Origin: Eutreptiella sp. 'Long Island Sound 2002'
Taxonomy: Eukaryota; Euglenozoa; Euglenophyceae; Eutreptiales; Eutreptiaceae
Direction: 5' to 3'
DNA length: 64,000 nt
NCBI GenBank assembly: GCA_964036045.1
Contig: OZ038378.1
Coordinates: 186,781,128-186,845,127 of the forward strand
Both the position numbers and the translations under genes were made by a program. Under the pieces are notes generated by a model. The model saw only the letters and a list, made by a program, of their open reading frames with translations, made no database searches and had not been told where the DNA came from. This document shows, piece by piece, positions 36,280 to 47,904 of this stretch. Numbering within the stretch: position 1 is the first letter of the stretch; the number at the start of each line of letters is the position of its first letter.

Positions 36280-38644
36280 TAAAGAAGGTCCCTACCAGGA
36301 CCGGCCCCCGCTGTGCCCCTTCCGCCTGTCACCCCTGCTGACTTGCTCCGGATCAACGATTGCATTTCTCAAAATCCTCAAAATCCAGGGTCCAAATCCA
36401 AAAATATAGAAAATGTAATCCTCCTTCAACCCTGAACAGCAACCGGATCCCACAAGTATAGCAATAACCCAATTCACAATCCAAATCAGGCTGCGGGCTT
36501 TCGTTCAGCACACCGGTATTCCCACGGTGGCGGGCATGTACAAGAATTTCACCAAGGAAGAAAGCCCTGAAATTGGAATATGAACACAAATAAAGCAAAG
36601 TTGGGGAAAGATGGAAACTTATACAATCACAGCCATAGACCCCTCATTCCCTGGACTCAAGACCTTCCCTTGACTCACCAACATGATGCCCTGAACCCAG
36701 TCTAATAAGATGGTTAAATGCCACATGTCAAAAGTCATTACATAAACCCCAAAAATGTGTTCATACCCAAGCCTCTAAATCCTAGCCCAATAGGGGAGGT
36801 GGCGTGTCATGGCCTAGAGTGGCACTCAGGACCATGCCCTACCCTGACATAACCTTGGTTGGACCTGGAGTCGAATGGGCTTAGAGAAATGACCTATGAG
36901 TTTGAACTCATAACATGCCAAAAAACTGCCAATTCACACCATATTGGCCATATATCACATATATGCTCAAAATTGAAGTTACCACTTATCCGAAGGCTCA
37001 AAGCATGCATGGAATCGAAGTCTAATATTCATGGAGGATGGATACCAAAAGCCAATGCCCATGTACATCCCCACCTCACCCTCGAAACCCCTTCGGATAT
37101 GGGCGCCACACACTGCTCAAGTCAGCCCATGATCTTGAGACCAATTCTTGTGATCCTTCGTGTGCCAAGCCAAATGGAGTACGCGATCCGGCATATGGTG
37201 GTGTTCAACTCCGAAGCATATGCCAACATATGAACAACATACCATGGTTCGACTCTCCATCGGCTTCTTGCTGTTAGCTGACCAGGTGAGTGCACAAAAC
37301 GCAAAAATGAGCAAAAATTGAGGTCAAAAACATGAAAATATGACCAAATACAAAGTTGTCATGATAGTATATCTCTATGCTCACCCATGATATCCGCTCA
37401 TGGTTCAATACACAAATGATTGGAACCATTTGCAAACAATTCCCCCACCTGGATCCCCAATCGGGCGCATGGAGATACCTTCGCCACTCATATCTTCATG
37501 CCCCATGAAAATGGGAGTGCACTCATGGATCTCTTTGCCTAACATACCATGAGCAATACATATGCGGTAGACTTAGTCTAGCGCTTTGAATTCCACAATT
37601 GAGACATGGGCAAAACCCTTGTCACGTATGGCTCCCCATCTCTTCGGCCACACGAAGATATATAACATGGGCGTGAGCATATCAAGACATATACCATGCA
37701 TATAAAACATACCCTCAAAAGTGGCTCCCACCATGATATGCCATGTCCCTCCATTGGCATAACTTCACGTTAAAAATACGTAGGAACCCAAGAAAAGTTG
37801 CTATGCAACCCCAACACTCATGCGGTACACTCGAAAGTCACAATAAAATGTTCGGTCGCGCGGTCCAAGAGTTATATATCACTTTATACCCTCTTGACCC
37901 TTTTCCCTTGCTACACCGGACATGTGTGCGCACCAAAGGCGTTTGATGCTTCCTAAATTAACTTGAGACTAAGGCGCTTGCAACCCAACCTTCCTTATTC
38001 TCTTTCCTCTCACTCGCGCGTAGATATGGTCCTTCCAAGTGGTCCCACGATTCGCTTTTGTTTCCCTTATATCTCCAAGTCAAATGGGTGGCAAGTATAA
38101 GGGAAACGTGATTCGGGCATAGGGAAAGGAGTATGCCCACTCGAAGAAGTCCAAATCAAGTGCGGCGATGTCGAAGTCGAAAATCTGATTTCGACATCGC
38201 GAAAAATTCTGATTAAAATTTCGAGTGCTTATTTAGAGAATTGCGGAAGCAACGAACCCTTTGCTGATGAAATCTGACCCTTCAACGGAATATCCGCCAA
38301 AATATCTGGAAATAACAGTTAACCAATCGGTTAACGCAAAATCGCGAGCCAACTGACAGTCGCCGATACATTGACCATCAGAACGAAAGGCTGAAAAATT
38401 ACGGAAACATTATGATAATAAAACCCTGTTGATTCCTGATATTCCGATATATAAATCTCCACTGGCGGCGCCTCGGTTCTGAATATGGCCGCTCATAGCC
38501 GGAATGGCCAAACCTATTACACTATCACATCGGGTTAGATCAGGTGGATGGGAGAGTATGATATCAGCCAATGGCGGCTTGCCGGCACATAGATACACAC
38601 CCCAAGTGACCCCAAGATGGCCACGGGGGTCCGAACCGGCTTCA
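36280..38644 (-). repeat. B2 5' LTR (2365 bp)
   Basis: Pairs with 25427-27791. Its TGAAG start at 38644 is joined exactly to the interior of the B1 3' LTR. Confidence 0.92.
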
Positions 38645-38877
38645 GTGCTGAACGGAAGCCCGCAGCCCGTATTGGATTGTGAATTGGGCTATTGCTGTAT
38701 TTGTGGGATCTGGTTGCTGTTCAGGGTTGAAGGAGGATTACATTTTCTATATTTTTGGATTTTGGACCTTGGACTTTGAGGATTTTGAGAAATGCAATCG
38801 TTGATCCGGAGTAAATCAGCAGGAGTAACAGGCGGAAGGGGTACAGCGGGGGCCGCTCCTGGTAGGGACCTTCTTTA
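38645..38877 (+). repeat. B1 3' LTR, terminal piece
   Basis: Matches 15377-15609 and ends CTTCTTTA, followed by the ATAT target duplication and A1 sequence. It is the continuation of 24092-25384 after B2. Confidence 0.85.
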
Positions 38878-39326
38878 ATATGGACATGGTGCGCCCGAGG
38901 AAGGACCCGTGGCGTCTCCCCCCCAGCCGGCGGGCCTTGGGAAGCTTGGTGTAGCCTGGTGGATCTTTGTTGTCGCTCTCGACCTGTGGGACCACCTCGG
39001 TCGTCGTGTGACGCCTATGTTGCCCGTGTATGCCACTGCCACTGTGGTAGTGACCGTAGCAGCCGGCACCCGGTGCGCCTGGTATGGGTTAACGGGTCCT
39101 TTGGATGCCGAACAATCGCCGCCAGGACCCGGGACTTGTCACTTGATACTATACTTCCAGTTACTAACACCTGCAGCACCATACCTGTCTTACTGTGGGA
39201 TTGGGGCAGCCTAACCTGCGAATCAGCCTGAAGTGAGGATGTGACACCCCCCCCCCCTTCAGGGGATGGTCCTGGGTACCCGCTGCCATGCTTGGGTGTT
39301 ATCGAGCCCCCCCCAGGGTTTGCTCT
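38878..39326 (+). other. A1 3' untranslated region, second part
   Basis: Resumes the A1 sequence after B1 and matches 47905-48340 of A2 on the other strand. It contains C-tracts at about 39246-39258 (followed by TTCAG) and 39307-39314 (followed by AG). No gene is seen. Confidence 0.75.
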
Positions 39327-39337
39327 AAGGAGGGAGG
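39327..39337 (+). other. A1 polypurine tract
   Basis: AAGGAGGGAGG directly before the LTR start TGAAGCGG. A2 has AAGGAGGGGGG at the same place. Confidence 0.82.
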
Positions 39338-42073
39338 TGAAGCGGTACCCCGAACCTATGGCCCATGGCCCGGAGGCCTGTGAGCCGTCACACCCGTGCG
39401 GAAGCCGTTGACACCGGCTGTCAGCGGGATATCCCTGTTCTCTAACCCGCGGAATCTGGAATCTGATTTCTAACCAATAAATCGATGTAGAATGACCATA
39501 ATATTATTGTCTTAGGCGATTTTAGGTCGGAAATCGGTGAAATACCCGATTTCTACCGCGATTTCTAATTGTCGTGAAATCGCCGCCTGATGTCGCCTGT
39601 TCGCGCGCCTTCGTCGCTTCTCCGTGGCGAGTTTTGTGATTGACTTTTCTCGAGTACCTGTGACGTTCTAAGAGAACTTAAGGGCTGAATGTAGAGGGTA
39701 TTTAATGTACTTTCATCTGGTGTGTTCACCAGAATTTTTCGCCGTTGCGTTTTCGAGAAAATCAGCGTGCAAGGCTTTCCGTCGATCGTGCGAACCCATG
39801 CTTCTCAAGGACCATGAGTTCGGACGGAACCCTACATCTCCCCCCTATGTCTTTCATCCATGCCCCTTTCACGCGGGCATATCATCTTGTATAGGGAAGC
39901 GGGCAATGGCGGTGTTTTAGGCAGCCTATGGGTCTCGCAAACCTAAGTCGTTTGCGTGCGCAAAAGCTAACTTTGTGGCCTTGTGAGCATGAACGTCAAA
40001 AACCGAACACAATGCTCACAAGACCAAAAGCCCGAGGCCATTTTTGATTTTCGAGCCAACTCAACGATGGCTCCACGCAATTCAATGCGTAACAAAACTC
40101 TTTTTTCGAAAAAGGGCAAGTTTTGGTCGAAAATGAGGCCAAAATGGCCAAACCCCTGAGGCTCGTACTCGGAGCCTATGGGGAGTTGAGCCTCGAACCA
40201 AGGCAATATGTAAGGTAGAGACCACGAAGGACATCGTGGATGACTTGGTTGATTTGTACAACCTTGTCTTCTTTTTTATATAATTTCGCCTTCTGAGCAC
40301 GCGTGCCATATTGCCTCTTTGCACACGCGCTCATATGCAAGCACTATTGACACGAGTGGGCGGAGACAATCTAACCATGGCGTGCATATTTGAAAGCACC
40401 TACTATGGGCCTACTCCAAACGTGTTTGCTCATATTTTTGTTCCTCAATGACCCAAAGATATGTTCATGCCAATATCGCCGATATATGCACTTTTTCCCA
40501 TAAATAGTGTGCTTCAAGGATTGAGGTGTTAAAAATGCTTTCATTGTGCTTTGAACCTCAACCCTTGTTGCAAAAGGGAAGCAAAGCTTCGGTTGGCATC
40601 CATGCAAAAGCCCGAGGCTCCTTTCTCTCGTGATACGGAGATACGATATTTGGAGGGACCACTTTTGGGTGAATTTTGGCCGTTTTGCCCAAAATGGCCA
40701 CAAACTCCTTCTCCCCCTGATTTCACCCCCGAGGTTGCGTGCGCCACTTGACCAAGGGTAAGGGCAATTCGGAGAGGGCACATAAACCCGCATCGAATGG
40801 GATGTTTCCCCATGTGGCCTCTCCTCTCGATGGGAGAGGTGTGAGTCACCCAAGTTGGGGCATGTTGCCATTCTGCCCCATACGTGTGTCACTTTCCCTC
40901 CAATGGGAAAAATAGCTAGAGGCGACCATGAGGGATGGCAAGTGGCATATATTGGGACCTAAGTCCCATGTGTCTATCGCATCTTTGGTTGAAAGGATCC
41001 TCGCCGTGGCCATGGAGATATGGAATCATGAGTGCGGGCCATTTTGGCCAAATTTTGCTGTTTTTGCCATTGTATGCCATATTGGAATTACCATATCTCC
41101 ATGGGGCACGGGATCTAGCCAGGAAGGAGGGGCGAATATTGTAGCAGATGACCAAGGGTTGAAAGCCCTTGAGTTTCGTATTTGCTCCTCTGGCTCATCC
41201 GGAGTTATTCAACTTTTGGTGCGATCCGCGATCTCCCTCTTTACACCGCATGTTGCTTTCTGCCCCGTCCGTGTGGTCATCCCCTCGGTGAACAGTAAGC
41301 AGTCAGCGTGACGACAAGCGATAACCCAGGGCATGGGACCAAAGGGGATATCAAGGCTTGTGAATCAAGGCTTGGTGCGTCAATATCGCCAGGATTTCCT
41401 ACCCTGGACGGTCGCCTGTGTCGGCCGATTTTGGTGATTTTGGCATCCTGACCCCACTTGGCGAACCCGTGGCGCCCTGATGCCGGGATCTCAGAGAGAA
41501 CCAGGTTGGGTGAGGGCTCCAGGGAGTTCGTATGCGAAGGGCATAGGGTCAGTTGCCTCGTCCCTACCTCTGGCGGGTCCGGACGAGGGGTCAATTTGGG
41601 AGATTTTTGAGCTAATATCAGTTTGGGCTGAAACAGCCCATTTTCAGCTACCAACTCCTAGGGGATAATGGCGGGGCCATCTCTCTGGCTCAGAAAGGAG
41701 GTTGGACCCGCTGTTAAAGGGACCATAGGGAGCCACTGTTGGTTGGCCCTGCAGCCCCTTGGTTCCCAGGAACTCGCCTGTGGCTGGGCGCTACACCCCC
41801 CCTTGTGGCAGGGTATCAGGGTCCGGACTGAGCAGGGCATGGTTTGTGTTTGAGCCCCCGCCCCCACCAGCCACTGAGAGGGTCGGACCTGGGATTGGGA
41901 TATGAGTTGGGACTGAGTGTCTATTGTCCTGTGATGCCCTTACCCCAGTCGAGCCTTAACCCCATGTGTACATATCCTGATGTGTTGCTGTACATACTTT
42001 CGTTCCCTTGTTTCAGAGTGGCAAGATACCTGAAACGCTTTGTCACATGACATGAGCGCATTGATGCCCCTCA
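39338..42073 (+). repeat. A1 3' LTR, lacking its last ~90 bp
   Basis: Starts TGAAGCGGTACCC. The last ~925 bp match 1486-2405, including the self-primer 11-mer at 42031-42041, and then stop after GATGCCCC where the 5' LTR and A2 continue into U5. The first ~1.8 kb (U3) does not visibly match the A2 or B LTRs. Confidence 0.82.
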
Positions 42074-42766
42074 CCTATGATTTTGTGGGGCATTCTGCGG
42101 CCAAAACCGCATTTACGCTACCGCACTGGATCTGAAACGGCCCACTGGATCTGAAACGGCCGCGGTGCCAAAAATTTGTCGTTCAAACATGAATTTTTGC
42201 AAAATCCATTGCTTGAATACATTTGCTTCCTTGGCACAAAAGTGTGGATGTGTCAGAACATTACAATGCTGTGGTTGAATCTAAAGATGCCTGCCAAAAG
42301 TCGTTTTAATATTATTGTTCTGCTGTTTTTGTGCTGCTCAGCTGTAGTGCAGATCGATCCGGACATTTCCGGCTATTGACTGCTAAATTTTGACACAACA
42401 TTTCTGACTAATGCTTTGCAATTGCCTTTGTTTTGCCTTGCTTGCAAACACAACGTTGAACTGGTGAGAACTGTTGAGAACTGAGGTCCCTGGGACTTGA
42501 TTTGTGTTGCTGGTAAAGGTTTCGGAACAGTTGACAGTTGACGTGCTGTGCACTTGCTTGTGTTGTGCCTTCTTTGCCCAGTCTTGGCTGTGTGAGTTTA
42601 CTATTTGCCTGATTTGTTGCAAAGCCTGTTGTGCAACCCTTGACTCTCCCTGAAAGGGGATCTCCTGTGGTGCAGAAGTACCCATTCCAACGGTCAGGCT
42701 TTGTAGCTCATCTTTGGCAAATAGTCTCAAACTTGCAGGCACGGGCCCTTTGCACCGCACAATGCT
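42074..42766. other. Host DNA, no clear gene; one 19-bp tandem repeat
   Basis: At 42124-42142 and 42143-42161 a 19-mer (CACTGGATCTGAAACGGCC) is repeated head to tail. A minus-strand open frame at 42383-42769 (128 aa, Gln/Ser-rich) has no recognised domain and may be chance. Confidence 0.5.
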
Positions 42767-43310
42767 CAAAAGAACTAGGCTTCACAAAGGTTGGCAGGTG
42801 TTTGAAGTGACATTGAGAACTGAGGTGTGTGGTTAACTGAGAAGTCAGTTTGAACTGGTCCCACCCTACGATGCTGAAAAGAACTTTGCTTCACAAAGGT
42901 TGGCACAGGTTTTTGAACTGACTTTGAGAACTGAGGTGTGCAGGTAACTCAGAACTCGGCTTGAACTGGTTGCAGCGTACGAGGCTCCAAAGAACTTTGC
43001 TTCACAAAGGTTGCCACAGGCTTTTGAAATGACGATGAGAACTGAGGTGTGTGGTTAACTGAGAACTCGTTTTGAACTGGTCGCACCGTACGAGGCGCTA
43101 AAGAACTTCGCGTCACAAAGGTTTTTGAAATGACACTGAGAACTAAGGTGTGTGGTTAACTGAGAACTCGGTTTGAACTGGTCGCAGCGTACAAGGCGCT
43201 AAAGAACTTCGTGTCACAAAGGTTGGCCCAGGTTTTTGAAATTAAGTTGAGAATTGAGGTGAGTGGGTAACTGAGAACTCGGTTTGTGGTGCAGTGGTGG
43301 TTCAAGCTGT
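42767..43310. repeat. Tandem repeat of ~110 bp, about five degenerate copies
   Basis: Units begin near 42769, 42878, 42989, 43099 and 43201. Each has AAAGAACT-T-GCTTCACAAAGGTT followed by GAGAACTGAGGTG and a GTTTGAACTGGT block. Copies differ by substitutions and small indels. Confidence 0.85.
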
Positions 43311-43353
43311 CTTGAATGGTTGAGAACTGCTGTAAGGAACTGGATGTGTACTG

Positions 43354-44213
43354 CCGGTGAACGGCATGCTGCTGCTGCCTGTTTTGTGTCACTCCTGGTT
43401 TTCCACTTCCGTGCACAGTATACTTCGAGTTGACTTTGGGCATGGGCCTGATTTCGATGACCTTCCACCTACGGGCATTCTTCACCTGCTTCGCGTTGCC
43501 CTCCACTTCTGCACCGTGGTGCTCTGCAATGGGCTGCTGCACTCTGGCGCTGCGCAACAGGCTTCACTGAAGGTCCTTTTGGGCCTGCTTTTTGGATTTC
43601 ACTCTGGGTTTCGTGACCTTCGAGGTCGTTTTGGGCATCCTGGTTGGGCTTCACTCTGATTTCCGTGACCTGGGGCTGCTGGTTTTGGTGGATTTCAGTT
43701 GACTTCGTCATTCTTGAACTGCAAGTGGAGATCTGTGCTGCTGGTGGTGGATTTGCAGCAAGTGTGTTTTGTGTTGCCACACTCCGGTGAACGGCATGCT
43801 GCTGCTGCCTGTTTTGTGTCACTCCTGGTTTTCCACTTCCGTGCACAGTATACTTCGAGTTGACTTTGGGCATGGGCCTGATTTCGATCACCTTCCACCT
43901 ACGGGCATTCTTCACCTGCTTCGCGTTGCCCTCCACTTCTGCACCGTGGTGCTCTGCAATGGGCTGCTGCACTCTGGCGCTGCGCAACAGGCCTCACTGA
44001 AGGTCCTTTTGGGCCTGCTTTTTGGATTTCACTCTGGGTTTTGTGACCTCCGAGGTCGTTTTGGGCATCCTGGTTGGGCTTCACTCTGATTTCCGTGACC
44101 TGGGGCTGCTGGTTGTGGTGGATTTCAGTTGACTTCGTCATTCTTGAACTGCAAGTGGAGATCTGTGCTGCTGGTGGTGGATTTGCAGCAAGTGTGTTCT
44201 GTGTTGCCACACT
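43354..44213. repeat. 430-bp tandem duplication (two copies)
   Basis: 43354-43783 and 43784-44213 align throughout with few differences; the second copy starts at the same CCGGTGAACGGC. Minus-strand open frames within it (for example 43469-43987 and 43899-44210) are Gln/Lys-rich and break at copy boundaries because 430 is not a multiple of three. No gene is supported. Confidence 0.88.
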
Positions 44214-44937
44214 CCAGTATGTAGCCGTTTATTCATTGTGCACACACCCAAAAATCTGCCCCCCCCCCCCCCGCTCAGTTGAGGTGTTGTGTACAACCCC
44301 AAACTCAGGGTTTTATATAAAACATTGGGAAATGTACATAGCGGCCGTCCTTCGAGGAACCTCGCAGTGTGAGCAGTGAATGTGTTTTTTCGGCGGGGGA
44401 CCGCCATGCCTCCAAAAAACCCAACCCCCCCCCCCCCCCCCCAGGGGCTCTGCACACTTTTGCCTCTTACCTATCATCAATTTCCTCCCTAGACTGACAA
44501 TGTTAACCCCAAAGGACATAGAAGGGCAATTATCTGTAGCGATGTCATCCTCCGACAAGTCCGCCCTGATGAACGGTGAGATCCTGCAAGTGCCAGCCAT
44601 GGATGAGCGTCAAACGCTCAAACAGCCACATGAACCAGGCTACTTAGTAGTACTGCAATACGGTGACCCTGGGTTGATGCTACCTAGTGTCATTTATGCG
44701 GAGGTATTTGCTCCGTGCTGTACAAAAATTGTCTCTCCTCAGACACACAGGCAACCCTTTGAACCCCCCCCCCTGCACACACAAACACAAGCCCATCCCC
44801 CCCCCCCCCCCCCACACTAGCATTAGGTCTCACCCCCCACACCAGCACGAGCTCCCCCTCCACCCGGCACCACAGCTGTGCAGAGGCATATGATTCTTCA
44901 CAGAGATACATGAACACTCTTGTTGTCCTGTCCCACC

Positions 44938-44956
44938 ATGGTGCAGCCGCAAGTAG
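44938..44956 (+). pseudogene. Start of a host reading frame split by A2
   Basis: CCCACCATGGTG is a near-ideal Kozak start. The 19 bases from the ATG at 44938 encode MVQPQV plus one base. The frame resumes at 62095 after A2 and one GTAG copy are removed and stays open to 62387. The joined frame is 103 codons plus stop. Confidence 0.4.
44953..44956. repeat. Target-site duplication GTAG (left) of A2
   Basis: GTAG at 44953-44956 and at 62091-62094 directly flank the two LTR ends. The 4-bp length matches that of B1. Confidence 0.85.
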
Positions 44957-47893
44957 TGACGCGTTCCCGTGGGGGGCCGGCCACGGGACGCTGCGGTGAC
45001 ACGCACAGGTGAGCAGGCAGGCAAGGCACTACGCTCACAAGGGCATCAATACGCTCGTGTCATGTGACAAAGCGTTTCAGAATCCTTGCCACTCTGCAAA
45101 GAGGGACCGAAAGTATGTACAGTAACACATCAGGATATGTACACATGGGGTTAAGACTGGACTGGGGTAAGGGCATCAAGGGACAATAGACACTCAGTCC
45201 CAACTCATATCCCAATCCCAGGTCCGACCCTCTCAGTGGCTGGTAGGGGCGGGGGCTCAAACACAACCCATGCCCTGCTCAGTGCGGACCCTGAAACCCT
45301 GCCAATGGGAGAGGTGTCCCGCCCAGCCACAGGCGAGTGCCTGGGAACCAAGGGGCTTCAAGGCCGACCGACAGTGGCTCCCTGTGTTCCCTTGTCGGCA
45401 GGTCCCAACTCCACTCTGAGTCAGAGATATGGCCCCGCCATTATCACCCAGGAGTTGGTACCTGAAAATGGGCTCTTTCAGCCCAAACTGGAATTAACTC
45501 AAAAATCCCCAAAATTGACCCCTCGTCCGGACCCGCCAGAGGTAGGGACGAGGCAACTGACCCTATGCCCTTCGAGTACAAACTCCCTGGAGCCCTCACC
45601 CAACCTGGTTCCCTCTGAGGTCCCGGCATCAGGGCAACACGGATGAGTCAAGTGGGGTCATGATGCCAAAATCACGTAAATTGGCGTCATTCCCACGCGT
45701 GGCTCGCCCGGCCAAGGTAAGGCCAATGACTCACAGGGTAGGAGGCAGGACCTAGGACCTTCATCTGAGTGCACAACTTGGATTTAGGTCCGGGCTCCCT
45801 ATGGGCTTAGAGAAATGGGGCCGCCAATTGACCACACAGAAGGGGGCAATTGGGGTCCCAAAATTGGGTCATTTTGGCTGCTTGAAATGAGCCAAAATTC
45901 GGTGTGCTCCCAATAGTATATCTCCACGCCGGCTTGGAGATCAGATCGGCCATTCCATACGCGATCCACCGGGAGTCCAATGAAGACTTTCATGCCCTTG
46001 GCTCTCAAAGATATCCATGCTACTTGGCGTGGTGACGATCCCAATTGGGTCCACAAATGCCAAAATGGCAAAATTGCCCACACTCACTTTGAGCTAGCGC
46101 CTTAACGAATGTTGCTCCGCTTCGCCCACGTGGTGTGTGAACCATGGGGACCATTACCCATAACACCCATGTCATATATGGTCCATTGGTCCATGCGTCC
46201 GGCGTGCACGAGGGTTAGAACATAGTGCACGGCGGGCAGCAAAAGTGGAAAATTGCTCAAAATGGCCAAAAATGCGCACACTCATGGTTAAGGCAAATGA
46301 GGCACATGCCCCACTCGCACCGGAGTGTGCGATAGGATTGGTATCAAGTCATATTGGTCCAACATATCTTTTGGGCGTCGCCCTACTCCTCCGATATTGG
46401 GAATGGCAGGGTCGCCAAGTGAGCCCATGATTTGGAATAGTCCCAAATCGCCAACATGGCGGCCACGGTATGCCAAGCCTATGGGGAGTTATCCGCCGGG
46501 TTCAAGATATGTTGGGCACCGAAGTATGTACCCTCATATCATACTTGGGTCATGATGTCAATTGAGCGCAACGTTGAGATACACGGTCGCCACTTGACAT
46601 CATGACGGGCCAAAAATGGCAAAATTGGCACAAGCACACACAAAAGTGCCTTGAAAGGTGCATAATTATATTATAATATCTTCGGCTTGGATCGTGCAAT
46701 CACTTCATCCTTCTAAACACAATGACTTGACACCAATGACCTTCGATCCCACATATGTGCTCCACTTGGGGCGCCTTGAAAGGTTACGAGCGCTACTTCC
46801 CAAGTGGGCACATGAAAATATGGAAAATTGCAAAATACACACCTTGCTGCCAACGCATCGCTTCGGGATCACCACACAAGCTTCCCTTCACGAAGGTTAG
46901 GCTTGCAATTGACTGTAGGGAGTATGGAGAAGGGGCTTGCCCAATATGAGGTCCATTGGCGGGTTTGGCTTGGCGCGATAGACCCGCCAAATGGGCACGC
47001 AACACAACACAAGGCACATACTCCATATTGCCCAAAAAGGTAGCTCCCACCACGATATGTCATGCCCCTCCAAGGGCATAACTTTGTGTCAATCGCTCAT
47101 AGGAACTCAAGGAGAGTTCCTACGCAACACCAACACTTGCGCGCTACACTCGAAAGTTATCTTAACGCACGCAATGTCATGGCCAAAGAGTTATAACGCA
47201 AGCTCTACCCTCTTGACCATGATCCATTACACTAGCGCGCACGTGTGGAGACGCAAGGCATATAATGCTTCCTAAATTACGTCAGGAGTATTGTGAATAC
47301 ATCCCACGTTTCCTTATCGTAATTCCTCGCAAGCAACACGAGATATGACCTTCACAAGTGGCCTCACGAATCAACTTTGTTTTGCCCATATCTTTAAGAC
47401 AAATGGAGGACAAGAGAAAAGGAAAGTTGATTCGTGCATAGGGAAGCACGTAGGTCCACTCGAAAGAGGTCAAATCAAGTGCGGGGATGTCGAAGTCGAA
47501 AATCCGATTCCGACATCCTGAAAAATTCGGATTAAGGTTGCGAGTATTAATTATGAAAATTGCGGATGCATCCATGCAGTTCCTGGCGACTTTGGAGCCT
47601 TCGTCGCGGATAGCGTTAAAATATCCATTAATTACAGTTAAACTGGCGGTTACGGTAAAGTCGCGATCCAACCGCCAGCAGTCAAAACAGTGAATATCAG
47701 AACGGAAGCGTAAAAATTGACGGAAACAATATGAAAATAAAACCCTGTTGATTCCTGACATTCTGATATGCAAATCTCCGCTGGCGGTGCATCGGTTGCC
47801 GATGCGGGGCTTTACGGCACGGAACATGGGGTTAGTGGACCGGAGACCGGTTGTATGCCGTAGCCTGGCCATGGGGTTCTGGGTACCGCTTCA
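44957..47893 (-). repeat. A2 3' LTR (2937 bp)
   Basis: Matches 59158-62090 end to end. It begins TGAAGCGGTACCC at 47893 and ends AACGCGTCA at 44957. The first ~800 bp (47893 downward) are homologous to the B LTR; the last ~700 bp match the A1 LTR. Confidence 0.93.
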
Positions 47894-47904
47894 CCCCCCT
47901 CCTT
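47894..47904 (-). other. A2 polypurine tract
   Basis: On the minus strand AAGGAGGGGGG, adjacent to the LTR start. Confidence 0.85.

Larger units (their letters stand above)
25385..38644 (-). mobile_element. Retrotransposon B2 (Ty3/gypsy chromovirus, nearly complete)
   Basis: Read leftward: 5' LTR 38644-36280, primer site, gag, TAG, protease, TGA, RT to chromodomain, polypurine tract, 3' LTR 27791-25427. It lies in the B1 3' LTR. The right end is exact (TGAAG), but the left end runs 42 bases past the LTR into a second primer site and leader, and no clean target duplication is seen. Defects: a TGA in gag at 33386-33384 and a two-base gain in RT near 31020-31035. Confidence 0.92.
13242..38877 (+). 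mobile_element. Retrotransposon B1 (Ty3/gypsy chromovirus, decayed, interrupted by B2)
   Basis: B1 consists of 13242-25384 plus 38645-38877. Order: 5' LTR, tRNA-type primer site, gag, TAG, protease, RT, RNase H, integrase, chromodomain, polypurine tract, then a 3' LTR split by B2. It lies in the A1 3' untranslated region with a 4-bp ATAT duplication. Its two LTRs differ at many scattered positions, so it is not recent. About 839 bp of the 3' LTR (equivalent to 14538-15376) is missing at the B2 junctions. Confidence 0.92.
1486..42073 (+). mobile_element. Retrotransposon A1 (Ty3/gypsy chromovirus, decayed, interrupted by B1)
   Basis: A1 consists of 1486-13241 plus 38878-42073. The intervening DNA is B1 with B2 nested in it. 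Order: partial 5' LTR, self-priming site, gag, in-frame TAG, pol (protease, RT, RNase H, integrase, chromodomain), long 3' untranslated region, polypurine tract, 3' LTR. Compared with intact A2, gag and pol carry several nonsense and frameshift mutations, so A1 cannot make its proteins. The 5' LTR lacks its first ~1.8 kb because C is inserted there. The 3' LTR stops about 90 bp short at 42073. Confidence 0.93.
44214..44956 (+). other. Host DNA with three poly-C tracts and a candidate exon
   Basis: C-homopolymers lie near 44262-44275, 44425-44441 and 44797-44813, each followed within a few bases by AG. Between them the plus strand is open at 44500-44703 (MLTPKDIEGQ to PSVIYAE) and ends at GAG-GTATTT, which could be a splice donor. 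No family is recognised. Confidence 0.35.

Noticed and set aside
41148-42073. Solo LTR
   Set aside because: It is the end of the A1 3' LTR that begins at 39338 after the polypurine tract, so it is part of A1.
42767-43310. CRISPR-like array
   Set aside because: Units are contiguous and degenerate, with no conserved short repeat separated by unique spacers, and the setting is eukaryotic.
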